From Ignisphaera cupida (GTDB lineage: Archaea; Thermoproteota; Thermoprotei_A; Sulfolobales; Ignisphaeraceae), in contig NZ_JASNVW010000001.1 of the NCBI RefSeq assembly GCF_030186535.1, positions 248,001 through 312,000 on the forward strand: DNA of 64,000 nt. The letters run 5' to 3'. The position numbers and the translations under genes were made by a program. Position 1 is the stretch's first letter. Each line of letters opens with the position of its first letter. Positions 43,625 through 53,212 of the stretch are shown piece after piece. The notes under the pieces were generated by a model. It saw nothing but the letters and a program-made list of their open reading frames with translations. It ran no database searches and had not been told where the DNA came from.

Positions 43625-44260
43625 TCAATTAGTATTCTCAAAAAGATTTAATACTTCCCTAATCTTTTTGTAGTGCATTTGTCCATTGGCTGTTGGCTCT
43701 GTTACATAGCCATAAACAAGTTTTGATCCTAGTAAAGCAAATGCTATTCTCTCTCTAGGCTCAACATTCATTGGCATAACAGCTACATTTTCTCCAAGTT
43801 CTAGAAGCTTTGCTAAAAATGATTTGTATCCTTTGAATGGAACAACAGCAATTTTGACTGCGAATGCCTTGTCTAAATACTTTATAACCTTGTTCTCTAC
43901 TTCAATAATGTTTTTAGGCTCACTCAAAATATGTATAGAGACAATAGCATTGTTGTATTCAACATTGTATTTTTCAATAAATGAAGCTTCTACATCGTAG
44001 AGTATTCCAAGTTTTCTCCAAAGCATTATCAAACTCTTCTTCACATTTGGATCAAAGCTATTGACACCACCTTCACTTTTTTCTCTGAGTGTTGCTATAA
44101 ACCTTCCATTTGCAAACATTGTATAGTCTATTCTTTCTGGGCTGCTGTAATAGTCTAGTCTAAGCTCAACATAATCGGCATCCTTTATGCTTAGAGCAAT
44201 CTCAAGATCCTTCACATTTCTTATTGGAATAGATGCAACTACCAATGGTTGTTTAACCAT
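43625..44260 (-). CDS. aroD: 3-dehydroquinate dehydratase, type I
   Basis: 211 residues from ATG 44260, which has GAGGTG 5 nt upstream (formed by the end of aroA). Type I (Schiff base) dehydratase: VASIPIRN, YVELRLDYYSSPE, FIATLREKSEGG (first His/Arg region), VKIAVVPF with the Schiff base Lys, and YGYVTEPTANGQMHYKK. Step 3 of the shikimate pathway. Last gene of the shikimate block. Confidence 0.92.
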   Translation of the reverse strand: MVKQPLVVASIPIRNVKDLEIALSIKDADYVELRLDYYSSPERIDYTMFANGRFIATLREKSEGGVNSFDPNVKKSLIMLWRKLGILYDVEASFIEKYNVEYNNAIVSIHILSEPKNIIEVENKVIKYLDKAFAVKIAVVPFKGYKSFLAKLLELGENVAVMPMNVEPRERIAFALLGSKLVYGYVTEPTANGQMHYKKIREVLNLFENTN

Positions 44261-44262
44261 CT

Positions 44263-45507
44263 TCACACCTCTATCACCAAACTTATTTTAGCACCCAAAA
44301 ACTTCATATCGCTCCAGAAAAGAGGATTACTTTTATTAACACACTCAGCATTATCCAATATCCCACCAGATTTCACAGCTATGGATGCAAACATCATAGC
44401 TACTCTATGGTCGTTAGGGCACCTAGATACAGCACTAAAAGGTTCGCCACCAACTATATACAAAGAATTGTTATGAACGTAAGCCTCTATGCCAAAGCTT
44501 TTTAGCGTAGAAATTATTGCTTCAATTCTATCACTTTCCTTCAATCTAAGGTTAGCTACATTACTTAAAATTGTTGTGCTTTTAGCTACAGATGCTAGAG
44601 GCGCAATGGACATGGCCATGTCAGGATCGTCAAACACGTTAACAGATACACCTCTATAGATATCAGAGGCTTTTGCAATCCAAACACCATTGCTGTAAAC
44701 GCTATAAGCACCCATATATCTATATATATCAACGATTTTATGTGGTTTATCTCTATTCCCAAATCCACGTAGATTATAAACCTCTATAAAGCCATCTGTA
44801 AGAAGTGCTGAAGCTACATAGAAAGATGATAAGAGGAAATCACCTGGAATACTACCACTATATGCTCTAGGTCTTTCATTGACATCAATATCAACTCTGT
44901 TTCCACAGAACTTAACATCTACCCCAAGAGTTTTCAAAACATCTGCAGTCATCTCAATATAGCTTTGTGAAGCAATTGGTGGTTTAATTTTTATAGTGCC
45001 TCCACCAACAATTGCAAATGCAATCATAAAACCACTTACATATTGACTACTTTCAGCTCCGGAAATCTCTATGTAGTTGTCATTCAACTTTCCATCAATC
45101 ACCATAGGTAAAGAGTCACTTGAAAATCTAATACCTTTATCCTTTAAAGCCTCTACAACAGCTTTAACAGGTCTTCTCCTAAGTGATTCCCCACCATCTA
45201 TAAAAATTCTACCCCCAACAACAGCTATAATAGGTATTAGCATTCTCAAAACAGTTGCAGATGCCTTCACATAGACTTTATCGCTATGCAAAGCTATTTT
45301 CTCAGGTTTTTCAAATCTGCCCTCACTAATCTTAACACCAAAAATTGATACAGCATTTATAGCATCTACAACATCCTCAGACAGCAGAAGATTGCTCAAT
45401 AACACCTCAGTAAAAAGAGATGAAAAGATGAGTCTGATGGCATAGCTTTTAGATTGTGGAGCAGATATTCTTCCATAAACCCTAGACTTTTCTATAATAG
45501 CTTTCAA
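44263..45507 (-). CDS. aroA: 3-phosphoshikimate 1-carboxyvinyltransferase (EPSP synthase)
   Basis: 414 residues, two-domain inside-out barrel. Motifs: SAPQSKSYAIRL (usually PGSKSxxxR), FIDGGESLRRRP (LxNAGTxxR counterpart), GAESSQYVSGFMIA, GIPGDFLLSSFYVA-like region, RLKESDRIEAI and the final RCPNDHRVAMMFA. Adds enolpyruvate to shikimate 3-phosphate. TTG start overlaps the shikimate kinase TGA by 4 nt. Confidence 0.93.
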   Translation of the reverse strand: MKAIIEKSRVYGRISAPQSKSYAIRLIFSSLFTEVLLSNLLLSEDVVDAINAVSIFGVKISEGRFEKPEKIALHSDKVYVKASATVLRMLIPIIAVVGGRIFIDGGESLRRRPVKAVVEALKDKGIRFSSDSLPMVIDGKLNDNYIEISGAESSQYVSGFMIAFAIVGGGTIKIKPPIASQSYIEMTADVLKTLGVDVKFCGNRVDIDVNERPRAYSGSIPGDFLLSSFYVASALLTDGFIEVYNLRGFGNRDKPHKIVDIYRYMGAYSVYSNGVWIAKASDIYRGVSVNVFDDPDMAMSIAPLASVAKSTTILSNVANLRLKESDRIEAIISTLKSFGIEAYVHNNSLYIVGGEPFSAVSRCPNDHRVAMMFASIAVKSGGILDNAECVNKSNPLFWSDMKFLGAKISLVIEV

Positions 45508-46304
45508 GGAGTTTCACCAACTCTAACAAATCTATGGACACGAACCTCTCCATACCTGGAAAAGAACTCTATGATAGGACCTTCATCACCAGCTCTACAA
45601 ACAGCAAATGTTGCAGGTCCATTACCTGAAACCCCAGCAGCCGAAGCACCCATGCTCAACGCTTTTCTCGGCACATCCTCTGAATAGCCCATGAGCCTAG
45701 CTATTAACAGTCCATTCAAAGTCATGGCTCTGAAAATATCTCCTTGGATAGCAATGCTAAACACCTCCTCAAACAAGTGTGAATATTTTCTAAGCTTATC
45801 AACATTCATGGGGGGTCTGGAAACACCTCGGGGTATTAAGATAACTACAGACATTTCAAGTTTTGGATCTAGAACTCTTATAACCTTCATGTTTGTGTTA
45901 TCTGTGAAGACAACTCCACCATAATAAGCAGCTGCAGCATCATCAAGAGCACCAGTTATGGATACTCCTGCTAATCTAGACAATTCTGCTGCCAATCTAG
46001 GCACATCGAGTTCCTCAACAATGTTAAGATTCTTCACAGCTTTTATCAATGCTACAGCCACTGAGCTACTACTTTTCAGCCCACTTCCCATGGGGATATC
46101 AGAAACCACATCTGCGCATAAGTTGGATAAGCCATATCGACTTGAAAAATACTCCAAAATCTTTTCAACAAGTCTAGAACTAGGCTTCTTCTCAAAATTA
46201 CTGCAACGTCTAATGAAAATCTTCGTCTTCATGTCTATTGCTATTGCCGATCCCAGTCCAGATGGTATGGCGTTAACTACGGAGATTCCTCCCCATGCTG
46301 ACAT
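45504..46304 (-). CDS. aroK: Archaeal shikimate kinase (GHMP type)
   Basis: 266 residues from ATG 46304, which has CAGGAG 4 nt upstream (frame opens at 46325). GHMP kinase fold with the phosphate loop SDIPMGSGLKSSSSVAVAL and N-terminal GGISVVNAIPSGLGSAIAI, plus GVSGNGPATFAVC near the end. This is the archaeal shikimate kinase unrelated to bacterial AroK/AroL. Phosphorylates shikimate. The start lies within the 3' end of aroC (28-nt overlap). Confidence 0.93.
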   Translation of the reverse strand: MSAWGGISVVNAIPSGLGSAIAIDMKTKIFIRRCSNFEKKPSSRLVEKILEYFSSRYGLSNLCADVVSDIPMGSGLKSSSSVAVALIKAVKNLNIVEELDVPRLAAELSRLAGVSITGALDDAAAAYYGGVVFTDNTNMKVIRVLDPKLEMSVVILIPRGVSRPPMNVDKLRKYSHLFEEVFSIAIQGDIFRAMTLNGLLIARLMGYSEDVPRKALSMGASAAGVSGNGPATFAVCRAGDEGPIIEFFSRYGEVRVHRFVRVGETP

Positions 46305-47449
46305 AAACTCCTGTACCTCTTCCAACCATTTTCAATAATTTCAACATCCTTTTGACTAAGCTTTGTAGAAGGAATTAGCCCAGATCTCATAGCATGATCA
46401 ACCAAGGTTATTGCTGTCATGGCCTCTACAACAGCAACACCTCTAATCCCTATACATGGATCATGCCTACCCTCAACAGTTATCATAGCCTCTTCCAATG
46501 TTCTAAGATCAATTGTTTTAATTGGTTTTCTAATTGAACTTGTTGGTTTGAAAGCACATTTGAAAACAATTTGCTCACCAGTAGATATACCTCCCAGGAT
46601 ACCACCATAGAAATTATGTTTCCATCTAATCTCATTATTAATAACCACGAGCTCATCAGAAACTTCGCTACCCCTCTTTCTAGTAGCCTCAAAGCCTATT
46701 CCAAGCTCAAAACCTATGACACCAGGTATAGACATTATCGCCTTAGCCAAATCTGCCTTGAGCTTATCAAACACAGGTTCTCCAAGGCCCTTGGGAACAC
46801 CATCAACCACAACTCTAACTATTGCACCTATACTATCACCTTCGTTTATAATGGTTTCTAAAACATTTTGAAATATGGAGTCATAGTCTTCTCTACACGC
46901 CCTGGTTTTTCTACATCTGGACTTCAATGCATCTAAAAATGTTATTTCACGATCAATTCTTATCCAGCCCAAAGACTCAATACATCCAGCAATCTGAGTG
47001 TTTAGCAACATAAGAAGCTTTTTGGCAATAGCGCCTGCAATAACTCTTGCAACTGTTTCTCTACCACTTGCCCTACCCCCACCACGATAATCCCAATTAT
47101 CAAACCCATATCTAAATATGTATGGAAGATCGGCATGTCCAGGTCTGGGGGTATATTTAATGCTTTCATAATATCTAGAATCAACATCAACATTCTCTAC
47201 AATAATTGTTATTGGTGCTCCAGTTGATTTGCCATTGAAAACACCACTCACAATTCTAGCTTTGTCTAGCTCTCTTCTAGGAGATACAAAAAATCCGCCA
47301 GGTCTTCTAAAGAATAGCTCATAGTTTATATCATCCTCAGATATCGGTAAACCAGCTGGAACACCATCTATAACAACACCTACTAGAGGCCCATGACTTT
47401 CTCCAAACGTTGTTACCCTAAATATTTTACCAAATGAGTTTCCTGGCAT
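46277..47449 (-). CDS. aroC: Chorismate synthase
   Basis: 390 residues from ATG 47449 (MPGNSFGKIF). Conserved motifs: FRVTTFGESHGPLVGVVIDG, RPGHADLPYIFRYGFDNWDY (usual GHAD), YRGGGRASGRETVAR and the C-terminal GRHDPCIGIR. Needs reduced FMN; makes chorismate from EPSP. The frame is open to 47473 but that stretch lies over the end of aroE. No anomaly. Confidence 0.95.
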   Translation of the reverse strand: MPGNSFGKIFRVTTFGESHGPLVGVVIDGVPAGLPISEDDINYELFFRRPGGFFVSPRRELDKARIVSGVFNGKSTGAPITIIVENVDVDSRYYESIKYTPRPGHADLPYIFRYGFDNWDYRGGGRASGRETVARVIAGAIAKKLLMLLNTQIAGCIESLGWIRIDREITFLDALKSRCRKTRACREDYDSIFQNVLETIINEGDSIGAIVRVVVDGVPKGLGEPVFDKLKADLAKAIMSIPGVIGFELGIGFEATRKRGSEVSDELVVINNEIRWKHNFYGGILGGISTGEQIVFKCAFKPTSSIRKPIKTIDLRTLEEAMITVEGRHDPCIGIRGVAVVEAMTAITLVDHAMRSGLIPSTKLSQKDVEIIENGWKRYRSLCQHGEESP

Positions 47450-48233
47450 GGAGATAACCCACAACCTTTTCAAAGGGAAACTCTATGCCAAGCCATATTC
47501 TCTGAGCTTCAAGAGCTTGGGCAACAAGAATTTCAAGACCGTTTATAACAGGAATCCCTTTCTCAATAGCCTTTTTAACTAGCAAAGTTTCAACAGGTCT
47601 ATAAACAAACTCTATAACAAGTTTGAGATTGTTATGAAGGCATTTATCTGGAATAAAGCTCGGGTCTGGTGTTGCATTAACAATCACCTCAGCTTCTTCA
47701 CATGTTGATGTATTAGCTACTTCAATGCTATTCACAATTTTTCTAAGATCTTTGGCCATCTTCAATGCTCTGTCAACTGATCTATTCACTATACGAATAC
47801 TGCATCCTTGTTCCCCTAGTGCTGCAGCCGCTGCTCTAGCCGCACCTCCAGCCCCAAATATATAGCAAATACCCTTTTCAAGACTATGGCGATACTTCTC
47901 AAACAGTTTTTTTGTTGCTATGTAATCTGTGTTATAGCCTCTTCCTCTATAAACAGTGTTTACAGCTCCTATAATTTCAGCTGATTTGTCTAAATGGGTT
48001 AGATATGGAATAATTTTTTCTTTGTATGGTATTGTCACATTGAATCCCTCGCATATATCAATCAACGCCTTGGCTACATAATCAAACTTGTTTTCAGGAA
48101 CATCAAAAACTAGATAAACAGCGTTGTATCCAATTTCCATGAATATGTAGTTGTGTATTGCTGGTGATAGGGTATAGCTAATGTTGTGTCCAAGTACACC
48201 AAAAATTTTTGTTTTAGCATCTATTAAGTGCAT
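47427..48233 (-). CDS. aroE: Shikimate dehydrogenase
   Basis: 268 residues from ATG 48233 (MHLIDAKTK), with GAGG upstream; the frame is open to 48290. Substrate domain: FGVLGHNISYTLSPAIHN, and GFNVTIPYKEKIIPYL with the catalytic Lys; GAVNTVYR, then NADP domain ICYIFGAGGAARAAAAAL, IVNRSVDRA and NATPDPSF. Reduces 3-dehydroshikimate. Its start overlaps the aroB stop by 20 nt, so it is translationally coupled. Confidence 0.92.
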   Translation of the reverse strand: MHLIDAKTKIFGVLGHNISYTLSPAIHNYIFMEIGYNAVYLVFDVPENKFDYVAKALIDICEGFNVTIPYKEKIIPYLTHLDKSAEIIGAVNTVYRGRGYNTDYIATKKLFEKYRHSLEKGICYIFGAGGAARAAAAALGEQGCSIRIVNRSVDRALKMAKDLRKIVNSIEVANTSTCEEAEVIVNATPDPSFIPDKCLHNNLKLVIEFVYRPVETLLVKKAIEKGIPVINGLEILVAQALEAQRIWLGIEFPFEKVVGYLHARKLIW

Positions 48234-49293
48234 TAGCAAGAGCCTCAACATAGCTATCGATATTAACTGTAAGTGGTTTCCAAACACCAATATCTACTAC
48301 AACAGGTAGTGTAAGACCTCTCCAACCAGCTTTCTTATCTTTTGAAATAACAGCTTTCAGAGTTTCTAAATTCTTTGGAATATCAACATTGAGTTCTCTA
48401 ATGCTTGTAGGCAGTCCATAAACTTTTATCATTTCAATAGCTTCCTTAAGCACATAGTCTTTGGTTATACCCATTTCAGTAGAAATCATAAGCTCATACA
48501 CCATGCCAACAGCAACAGCTTTTCCATGGCTAACAGAGAAGTTCGATAGAGACTCTATCATATGTCCTACTGTATGCCCAAAGTTAAGAACAATTCTAAC
48601 ATCCTTAACATCAAACACATCTTTTTCAACAACAGATAACTTGTTTAGAATAGATCTCTCTATTAAGTATTCTAAAGCTTCTTCATCTCTACTCAAAACA
48701 TTTTCAAAGTTTCTTTTAAGAAAGTTGTATAGCTCATAATCTAGTGTAAAGGCATATTTGATGACCTCTGCAAGACCATTAACAAACTCTGCTTGAGGTA
48801 ATGTATTGAGAAATAGCGTATCAGCAATAATTATGCTTGGCTGGTAAAAGGTTCCAAGAACATTCTTTATTCCACGGAAATTCACAGCATTTTTTCCACC
48901 AATAGCTGCATCGACCATGCTTAAAAGTGTTGTAGGTATGTTGACTAGATTCACACCTCTAAGGTAAATTGATGAAACAAATCCTGCAACATCAAGTAGT
49001 GTTCCACCACCAAAAGCCACTACATAATCACTTCTTTGAATACCAACACTATGCATTTTCTCAGCAATTTTCAAAACAATTTCAATATCCTTTGACTCCT
49101 CACCACCTTTCAAAACAAATTCCGCAACAATGTTTTTAAACGCACTGCGTATTGGAGTAGGATCTAAAACATCCTGTCTAATGAGAAACACCTTAGCTTT
49201 TTCAGGAATTTCGCTAGCAGCATTCTCTAAAGCGTTTTTGCCTATAAACACCTTTGTTTCTTGGCAGCAAAGAATTTTGCTCAGAATCTTCAT
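48214..49293 (-). CDS. aroB: 3-dehydroquinate synthase
   Basis: 359 residues. The NAD-binding part has VVAFGGGTLLDVAGFVSS and IPTTLLSMVDAAIGGKNAVN; zinc ligands lie in VLNFGHTVGHMIE and VSHGKAVAVGM. Cyclises DAHP to 3-dehydroquinate. This proves the classical entry route rather than the aspartate-semialdehyde-based route of some euryarchaea. The start overlaps the DAHP synthase stop by 4 nt. Confidence 0.95.
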   Translation of the reverse strand: MKILSKILCCQETKVFIGKNALENAASEIPEKAKVFLIRQDVLDPTPIRSAFKNIVAEFVLKGGEESKDIEIVLKIAEKMHSVGIQRSDYVVAFGGGTLLDVAGFVSSIYLRGVNLVNIPTTLLSMVDAAIGGKNAVNFRGIKNVLGTFYQPSIIIADTLFLNTLPQAEFVNGLAEVIKYAFTLDYELYNFLKRNFENVLSRDEEALEYLIERSILNKLSVVEKDVFDVKDVRIVLNFGHTVGHMIESLSNFSVSHGKAVAVGMVYELMISTEMGITKDYVLKEAIEMIKVYGLPTSIRELNVDIPKNLETLKAVISKDKKAGWRGLTLPVVVDIGVWKPLTVNIDSYVEALANALNRC

Positions 49294-50282
49294 ATGGATC
49301 TACCCAAAGCTTCTGCAACCATTTTCAGCTTCTTCATAAGCTCTTCAAACATGGATATAGTTAACTGCTGTTCGCTATCACTCAAAGCTTTTTCAGGAGC
49401 AATATGAACCTCAACTATTAGCATATCAGCACCAGCAGCAATAGCTGCTAATGCCAAGGGCTCAACGAGATCTCTTCTACCAGCTGGGTGACTTGGATCA
49501 ACGGCTAGAGGTAGATGAGTAACTGTTTTCACATAGGCTAAACCAGCTAAATCAAGTGTGAATCTAGTGTTTTTCTCAAATGTTCTTATACCCCGTTCAC
49601 ATAGAACAACATCTCCATTGCTCTCCAAGAGAATGTACTCTGCTGCTAAAAGCCATTCTTCAGTAGTCATTGACATGCCTCTCTTCAGCAAAACAGGCTT
49701 TTTGGCTTTGCCAACTTCTCTTAGCAGTGGAAAGTTCTGAGAGTTTCTAGCTCCTATTTGAAGCATGTGAGCAAAGCTAGCAACTTTTTCAACATCTCTT
49801 GTATCCATAACCTCTGTAACAATGGGTAGTCCAACAACTTCATATACTTTTCTAAGTATTTTCAACCCATTTTCTCCAAGACCCTGAAACGTGTATGGGC
49901 TTGTGCGAGGCTTGTACGCACCACCTCTAAACATTTTTGCACCAGCTTTCTTCACAGCTTTTGCAATTTCTATAGCAATATCCTCATCCTCTATTGCACA
50001 TGGACCTGCAGCAACAACTATATTTCTACCCCCAATTTCTATACCATCTACATTCACAATAGTTTTATCTTTTTTCCATTCGTTTGATGCTAGCTGCCAC
50101 GGTTTACTAACTCTAACTTTCAACTCAACATCATCATCAATAACATTCTCTACAAGCTTATCTGGCCATGCAACAACTATCTTTCTTTTGTAGAGATCAA
50201 CAACTTTATATGAAGCTGATTTTTCCTTCAATTTCTCTATAAGTTTTAACCCATTTGAGTTGTTTTTCAAAATGAATAACAT
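49290..50282 (-). CDS. aroF: DAHP synthase, type I beta
   Basis: 330 residues. The N-terminal about 70 residues form a ferredoxin-like regulatory domain (SASYKVVDLYKRKIVVAW), as in the Thermotoga enzyme, followed by the KDO/DAHP barrel: VAAGPCAIEDEDIAIE, GGAYKPRTSPYTFQG, ARNSQNFPLLREVGK and LPLAVDPSHPAGRRDLV. Condenses erythrose 4-phosphate with PEP. Ferredoxin-like domains mediate inhibition by aromatic amino acids in relatives. Located 6 nt after tyrA. Confidence 0.94.
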   Translation of the reverse strand: MLFILKNNSNGLKLIEKLKEKSASYKVVDLYKRKIVVAWPDKLVENVIDDDVELKVRVSKPWQLASNEWKKDKTIVNVDGIEIGGRNIVVAAGPCAIEDEDIAIEIAKAVKKAGAKMFRGGAYKPRTSPYTFQGLGENGLKILRKVYEVVGLPIVTEVMDTRDVEKVASFAHMLQIGARNSQNFPLLREVGKAKKPVLLKRGMSMTTEEWLLAAEYILLESNGDVVLCERGIRTFEKNTRFTLDLAGLAYVKTVTHLPLAVDPSHPAGRRDLVEPLALAAIAAGADMLIVEVHIAPEKALSDSEQQLTISMFEELMKKLKMVAEALGRSI

Positions 50283-50288
50283 CTTACT

Positions 50289-51326
50289 TCAACCCAAGGA
50301 CTTTTCAATCTCATTGGCAATAATCAAAAAAGAGTCTCTAACCATTTTAGCAAATGGATTCATTTTCTGAATTTCATCAACTGTGGAACGTATTTTCCCA
50401 AGCCTCATCAAAACACTGTAAACATCTCTATAGGTAGGTGTTGCAAACTTAGAAGCATCTACACTAAGTTCTTTAGACAATTTCACAACAGCCTGGCCAT
50501 AGGCTAACAAAACAAAATGTGTTAGTACTTGTACTATTGCCATAGCTTTTTCATGCTCCTCTATGGAGGCAATAACAGGTTCTACACCAATAGAAGTCCA
50601 CAACTCAATAACATCACTTAGTATGTCAAGACCTGTTTCTGATGGTATTAAAACAACTTTTTCGCCTACAGGTGATGTATATGGTCCGAATAGTGGATGT
50701 GTTGAAACATATTTGAAGCCAATGTTTTTTGACTGTTCAACCATATGCTTAAATATGTAAAGTTTTGTGGATAGAATATCCATCACTATTTTACCCCTCA
50801 TGTAATTAGCTATGGAATTTACATACCCATTGCTAAAAGCATTAATTGACAAGGCCAATAAAACAAAGTCGCAATTTTCCATAGCCTGTGGAATGGGCTT
50901 AGCATCAACACCAAGCTCCTTTCCCAGAGAAGTAGCCTTCTCAATGTTTCTACCAGTTATTGTTACACTGCATCCACTATTTGAAAATGCTTGTGCTAGT
51001 GTCTTGGCCATAGCCCCATAACCAACTATACAAATACTTCTATTCTTTGAAGCATTATTAGAAACACTTTTTATTTGCACGGCTCTCGATATTCTCATAA
51101 TGTCTTGAGCTAGTAGAGAAGCTAAATCTGATGAAACACCATACTTAGCTAACCTTATTCTCCACTTTAGCAAAACCTCTGATTCGCGATTAACATCAGT
51201 TATGGGAATGTTCTTATCATTTTTTATAGCTGCTATCCTCTTCGCAATCTCCAGTCTTCTACCCAACAACTCAGCTATGGCATCATCGATTTTGTCTATT
51301 TCTTCTCTAAGCCTATCTATTTCCAT
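50289..51326 (-). CDS. tyrA: Chorismate mutase-prephenate dehydrogenase
   Basis: 345 residues from ATG 51326 (GAGG upstream; frame open to 51434 over tktC). AroQ chorismate mutase domain ([39 protein letters not shown], about 1-85), then an NAD(P)-binding dehydrogenase domain ([41 protein letters not shown]). Makes 4-hydroxyphenylpyruvate. A GY-GAM loop replaces the usual GxGxxG fifth Gly pattern with GYGAMAK, tolerated in this family. Fusion order CM-PDH is the one seen in enterobacteria and some archaea. Confidence 0.92.
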   Translation of the reverse strand: MEIDRLREEIDKIDDAIAELLGRRLEIAKRIAAIKNDKNIPITDVNRESEVLLKWRIRLAKYGVSSDLASLLAQDIMRISRAVQIKSVSNNASKNRSICIVGYGAMAKTLAQAFSNSGCSVTITGRNIEKATSLGKELGVDAKPIPQAMENCDFVLLALSINAFSNGYVNSIANYMRGKIVMDILSTKLYIFKHMVEQSKNIGFKYVSTHPLFGPYTSPVGEKVVLIPSETGLDILSDVIELWTSIGVEPVIASIEEHEKAMAIVQVLTHFVLLAYGQAVVKLSKELSVDASKFATPTYRDVYSVLMRLGKIRSTVDEIQKMNPFAKMVRDSFLIIANEIEKSLG

Positions 51327-52266
51327 GGCTAATAACCTCGAGAACTGCTTTAACAATAGCCTTTTTATCCAAGTTGAAGTACTCCAGCAACTCTTGATGA
51401 GACTTAGCAGATTTACCAAATGTTGTGCTTCCAAGAATCCTCATTGGAACAGGATATTCTTGTGCCAAAACCTCTGCTATAGCACTTCCGACACCACCGA
51501 AAACCATGTGCTCCTCAACAGTCACAACCCTTCCTGTCTTTTTAGCAACATTCAATATTGTCTCTCTATCAATTGGCTTAACCGATAAAACATTCACTAC
51601 AGCTACGCTAATACCCATTTTCTTAAGTTCTTCAGCTGCTTGAAGAGCTTCATAGAGAACTACACCAGAACCCATAATAGCTATGTCATGACCATCTCTA
51701 AGCAGATATGCTTTCCCAAGTTCACAATCATATTCAATACCAAATGTGATTGGAGGTGAGTAATCTCTGCCAATTCTTATGTAAACAGGCCCCCTAGTTT
51801 CAATAACAAGTTTCTTGAGACATCTTCTAAGATCATGTACATCAGCTGGGACAACTACATTCATATTCGGAATAACCCTCATCAGTGCTATATCCTCTAA
51901 CATTTGATGACTTGAACCATCAGCATAGTTGCTATAGCCAGAGTGTGTAGCAATTATCTTCACATTTAGATTCATTCGAGCTACACTATTTCTTATCTGC
52001 TCCCAAGCCCTCATAATAAATGCTGCATAGGCCACCACAACAGATTTTGCCCCAATAGCAGCTAGGCCAGCAGCAAATGTTATCATGTGCTGCTCCGAAA
52101 TCCCAACATTGTAGTATCTGTCTTTGAACACCTCCCCAAATTTAGCAGCTCTTGTAGACTTTCCAACGTCAGCTGTTATCACAACAACATTCTGATCCTC
52201 ATTCCCTATCTCAACCAGAAGCTCTCCCAAAACATCTCTAAAACTTTGAACACTAGTGAGCGCCAT
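51313..52266 (-). CDS. Transketolase, C-terminal subunit
   Basis: 317 residues corresponding to the pyrimidine-binding and C-terminal domains: [39 protein letters not shown] (catalytic Glu) and [18 protein letters not shown]. With the N-terminal subunit it forms the split archaeal transketolase. In an aromatic operon it supplies erythrose 4-phosphate for DAHP synthase. ATG start overlaps the N-subunit stop by 14 nt. Confidence 0.92.
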   Translation of the reverse strand: MALTSVQSFRDVLGELLVEIGNEDQNVVVITADVGKSTRAAKFGEVFKDRYYNVGISEQHMITFAAGLAAIGAKSVVVAYAAFIMRAWEQIRNSVARMNLNVKIIATHSGYSNYADGSSHQMLEDIALMRVIPNMNVVVPADVHDLRRCLKKLVIETRGPVYIRIGRDYSPPITFGIEYDCELGKAYLLRDGHDIAIMGSGVVLYEALQAAEELKKMGISVAVVNVLSVKPIDRETILNVAKKTGRVVTVEEHMVFGGVGSAIAEVLAQEYPVPMRILGSTTFGKSAKSHQELLEYFNLDKKAIVKAVLEVISHGNR

Positions 52267-53053
52267 GAGATGCTATCGCCTCTAACAACTTTCTAACATC
52301 ACTTGTTTGAACAAAGATCACAGTTGGTTTATCTGATTCCAATATTTCGTCAAAAGCCATTATCATGCTAACTATATCTCTTCCACTGGCCCACAGAACT
52401 TTCCAGCCAATGATTTTCCAAATTAGTGGAATGTAATGCTTTGGCTTAATTTCATTGGTGACACCATCTAGCTGGGTATTATTCCAGTCAACTATTACAA
52501 CAAGATTGTTGAGCCTCAAACTAGCTGCATGTGTTATTGCTTCCCAAACCTGCCCCTCATCCTGTTCTCCATCACCCATAATAACAAATACTCTTCCCTT
52601 GCCACCCATTCTCTTAATCCAGGTTGCTACACCTATGGCAAAGCTTATACCCTGGCCAAGACTTCCAGATGAAAAGTCTATACTAGGTGTGGAGATATCT
52701 GTGTGGTTTTGAAGCATAGAATCAATTCTATTTATTTTTGGAAGCTCTGACTTGGGTATAACACCAACCTCAGCTAGTATTGCATATAGGGCTGGTGCTG
52801 CATGACCTTTGCTTAGTATTAGCCAATCTCTATCTATATCATTTTCACTTCTTCTGATATACTTCGATATGAGAACAGCTAGTATTGGTAAGCAACTTAA
52901 AGATGAGTTGAGATGTACATGCTTATCGTGTTTATACATTAAGAGAACGTCTTCATATGAATTTTTTATGAGCTTGTTTATCGCTTTAATATCTTCCTCT
53001 AGGTTTATTAAATCCGATATCTTTAGTATTGGCTTTGCATCTCCCTTCACCAT
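52253..53053 (-). CDS. Transketolase, N-terminal subunit
   Basis: 266 residues, thiamine diphosphate-binding half: [36 protein letters not shown], and the ThDP motif [16 protein letters not shown] ending VIVDWNNTQ. Transfers two-carbon units between sugar phosphates. First gene of the aromatic supercluster. The ATG is preceded by a short overlapping frame (see findings) and two TATA-like boxes. Confidence 0.93.
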   Translation of the reverse strand: MVKGDAKPILKISDLINLEEDIKAINKLIKNSYEDVLLMYKHDKHVHLNSSLSCLPILAVLISKYIRRSENDIDRDWLILSKGHAAPALYAILAEVGVIPKSELPKINRIDSMLQNHTDISTPSIDFSSGSLGQGISFAIGVATWIKRMGGKGRVFVIMGDGEQDEGQVWEAITHAASLRLNNLVVIVDWNNTQLDGVTNEIKPKHYIPLIWKIIGWKVLWASGRDIVSMIMAFDEILESDKPTVIFVQTSDVRKLLEAIASHGAH

Positions 53054-53108
53054 TGGAGTAGATTGAATTCCATGTGGATCGCCTAGCTTCTTTAATTGTG
53101 TTAGCAGA

Positions 53109-53120
53109 GGTTTAAAAAGT
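53109..53120 (-). promoter_or_regulatory. Candidate proximal TATA box of the aromatic supercluster
   Basis: ACTTTTTAAACC on the minus strand, about 60 nt before the tktN ATG; it predicts a leader of about 35 nt. A second similar box, AGGTTTTTAAAGC, lies at 53148-53160 and would give a leader of about 75 nt, so two tandem promoters are possible. Confidence 0.5.
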
Positions 53121-53212
53121 TTATCTCTCTACATACTGTATTTAATGCTTTAAAAACCTATAGAATTTTCAATTCTTAGCTTTAGCAACCAATCACATTA
53201 GCTGTTGTAAAG

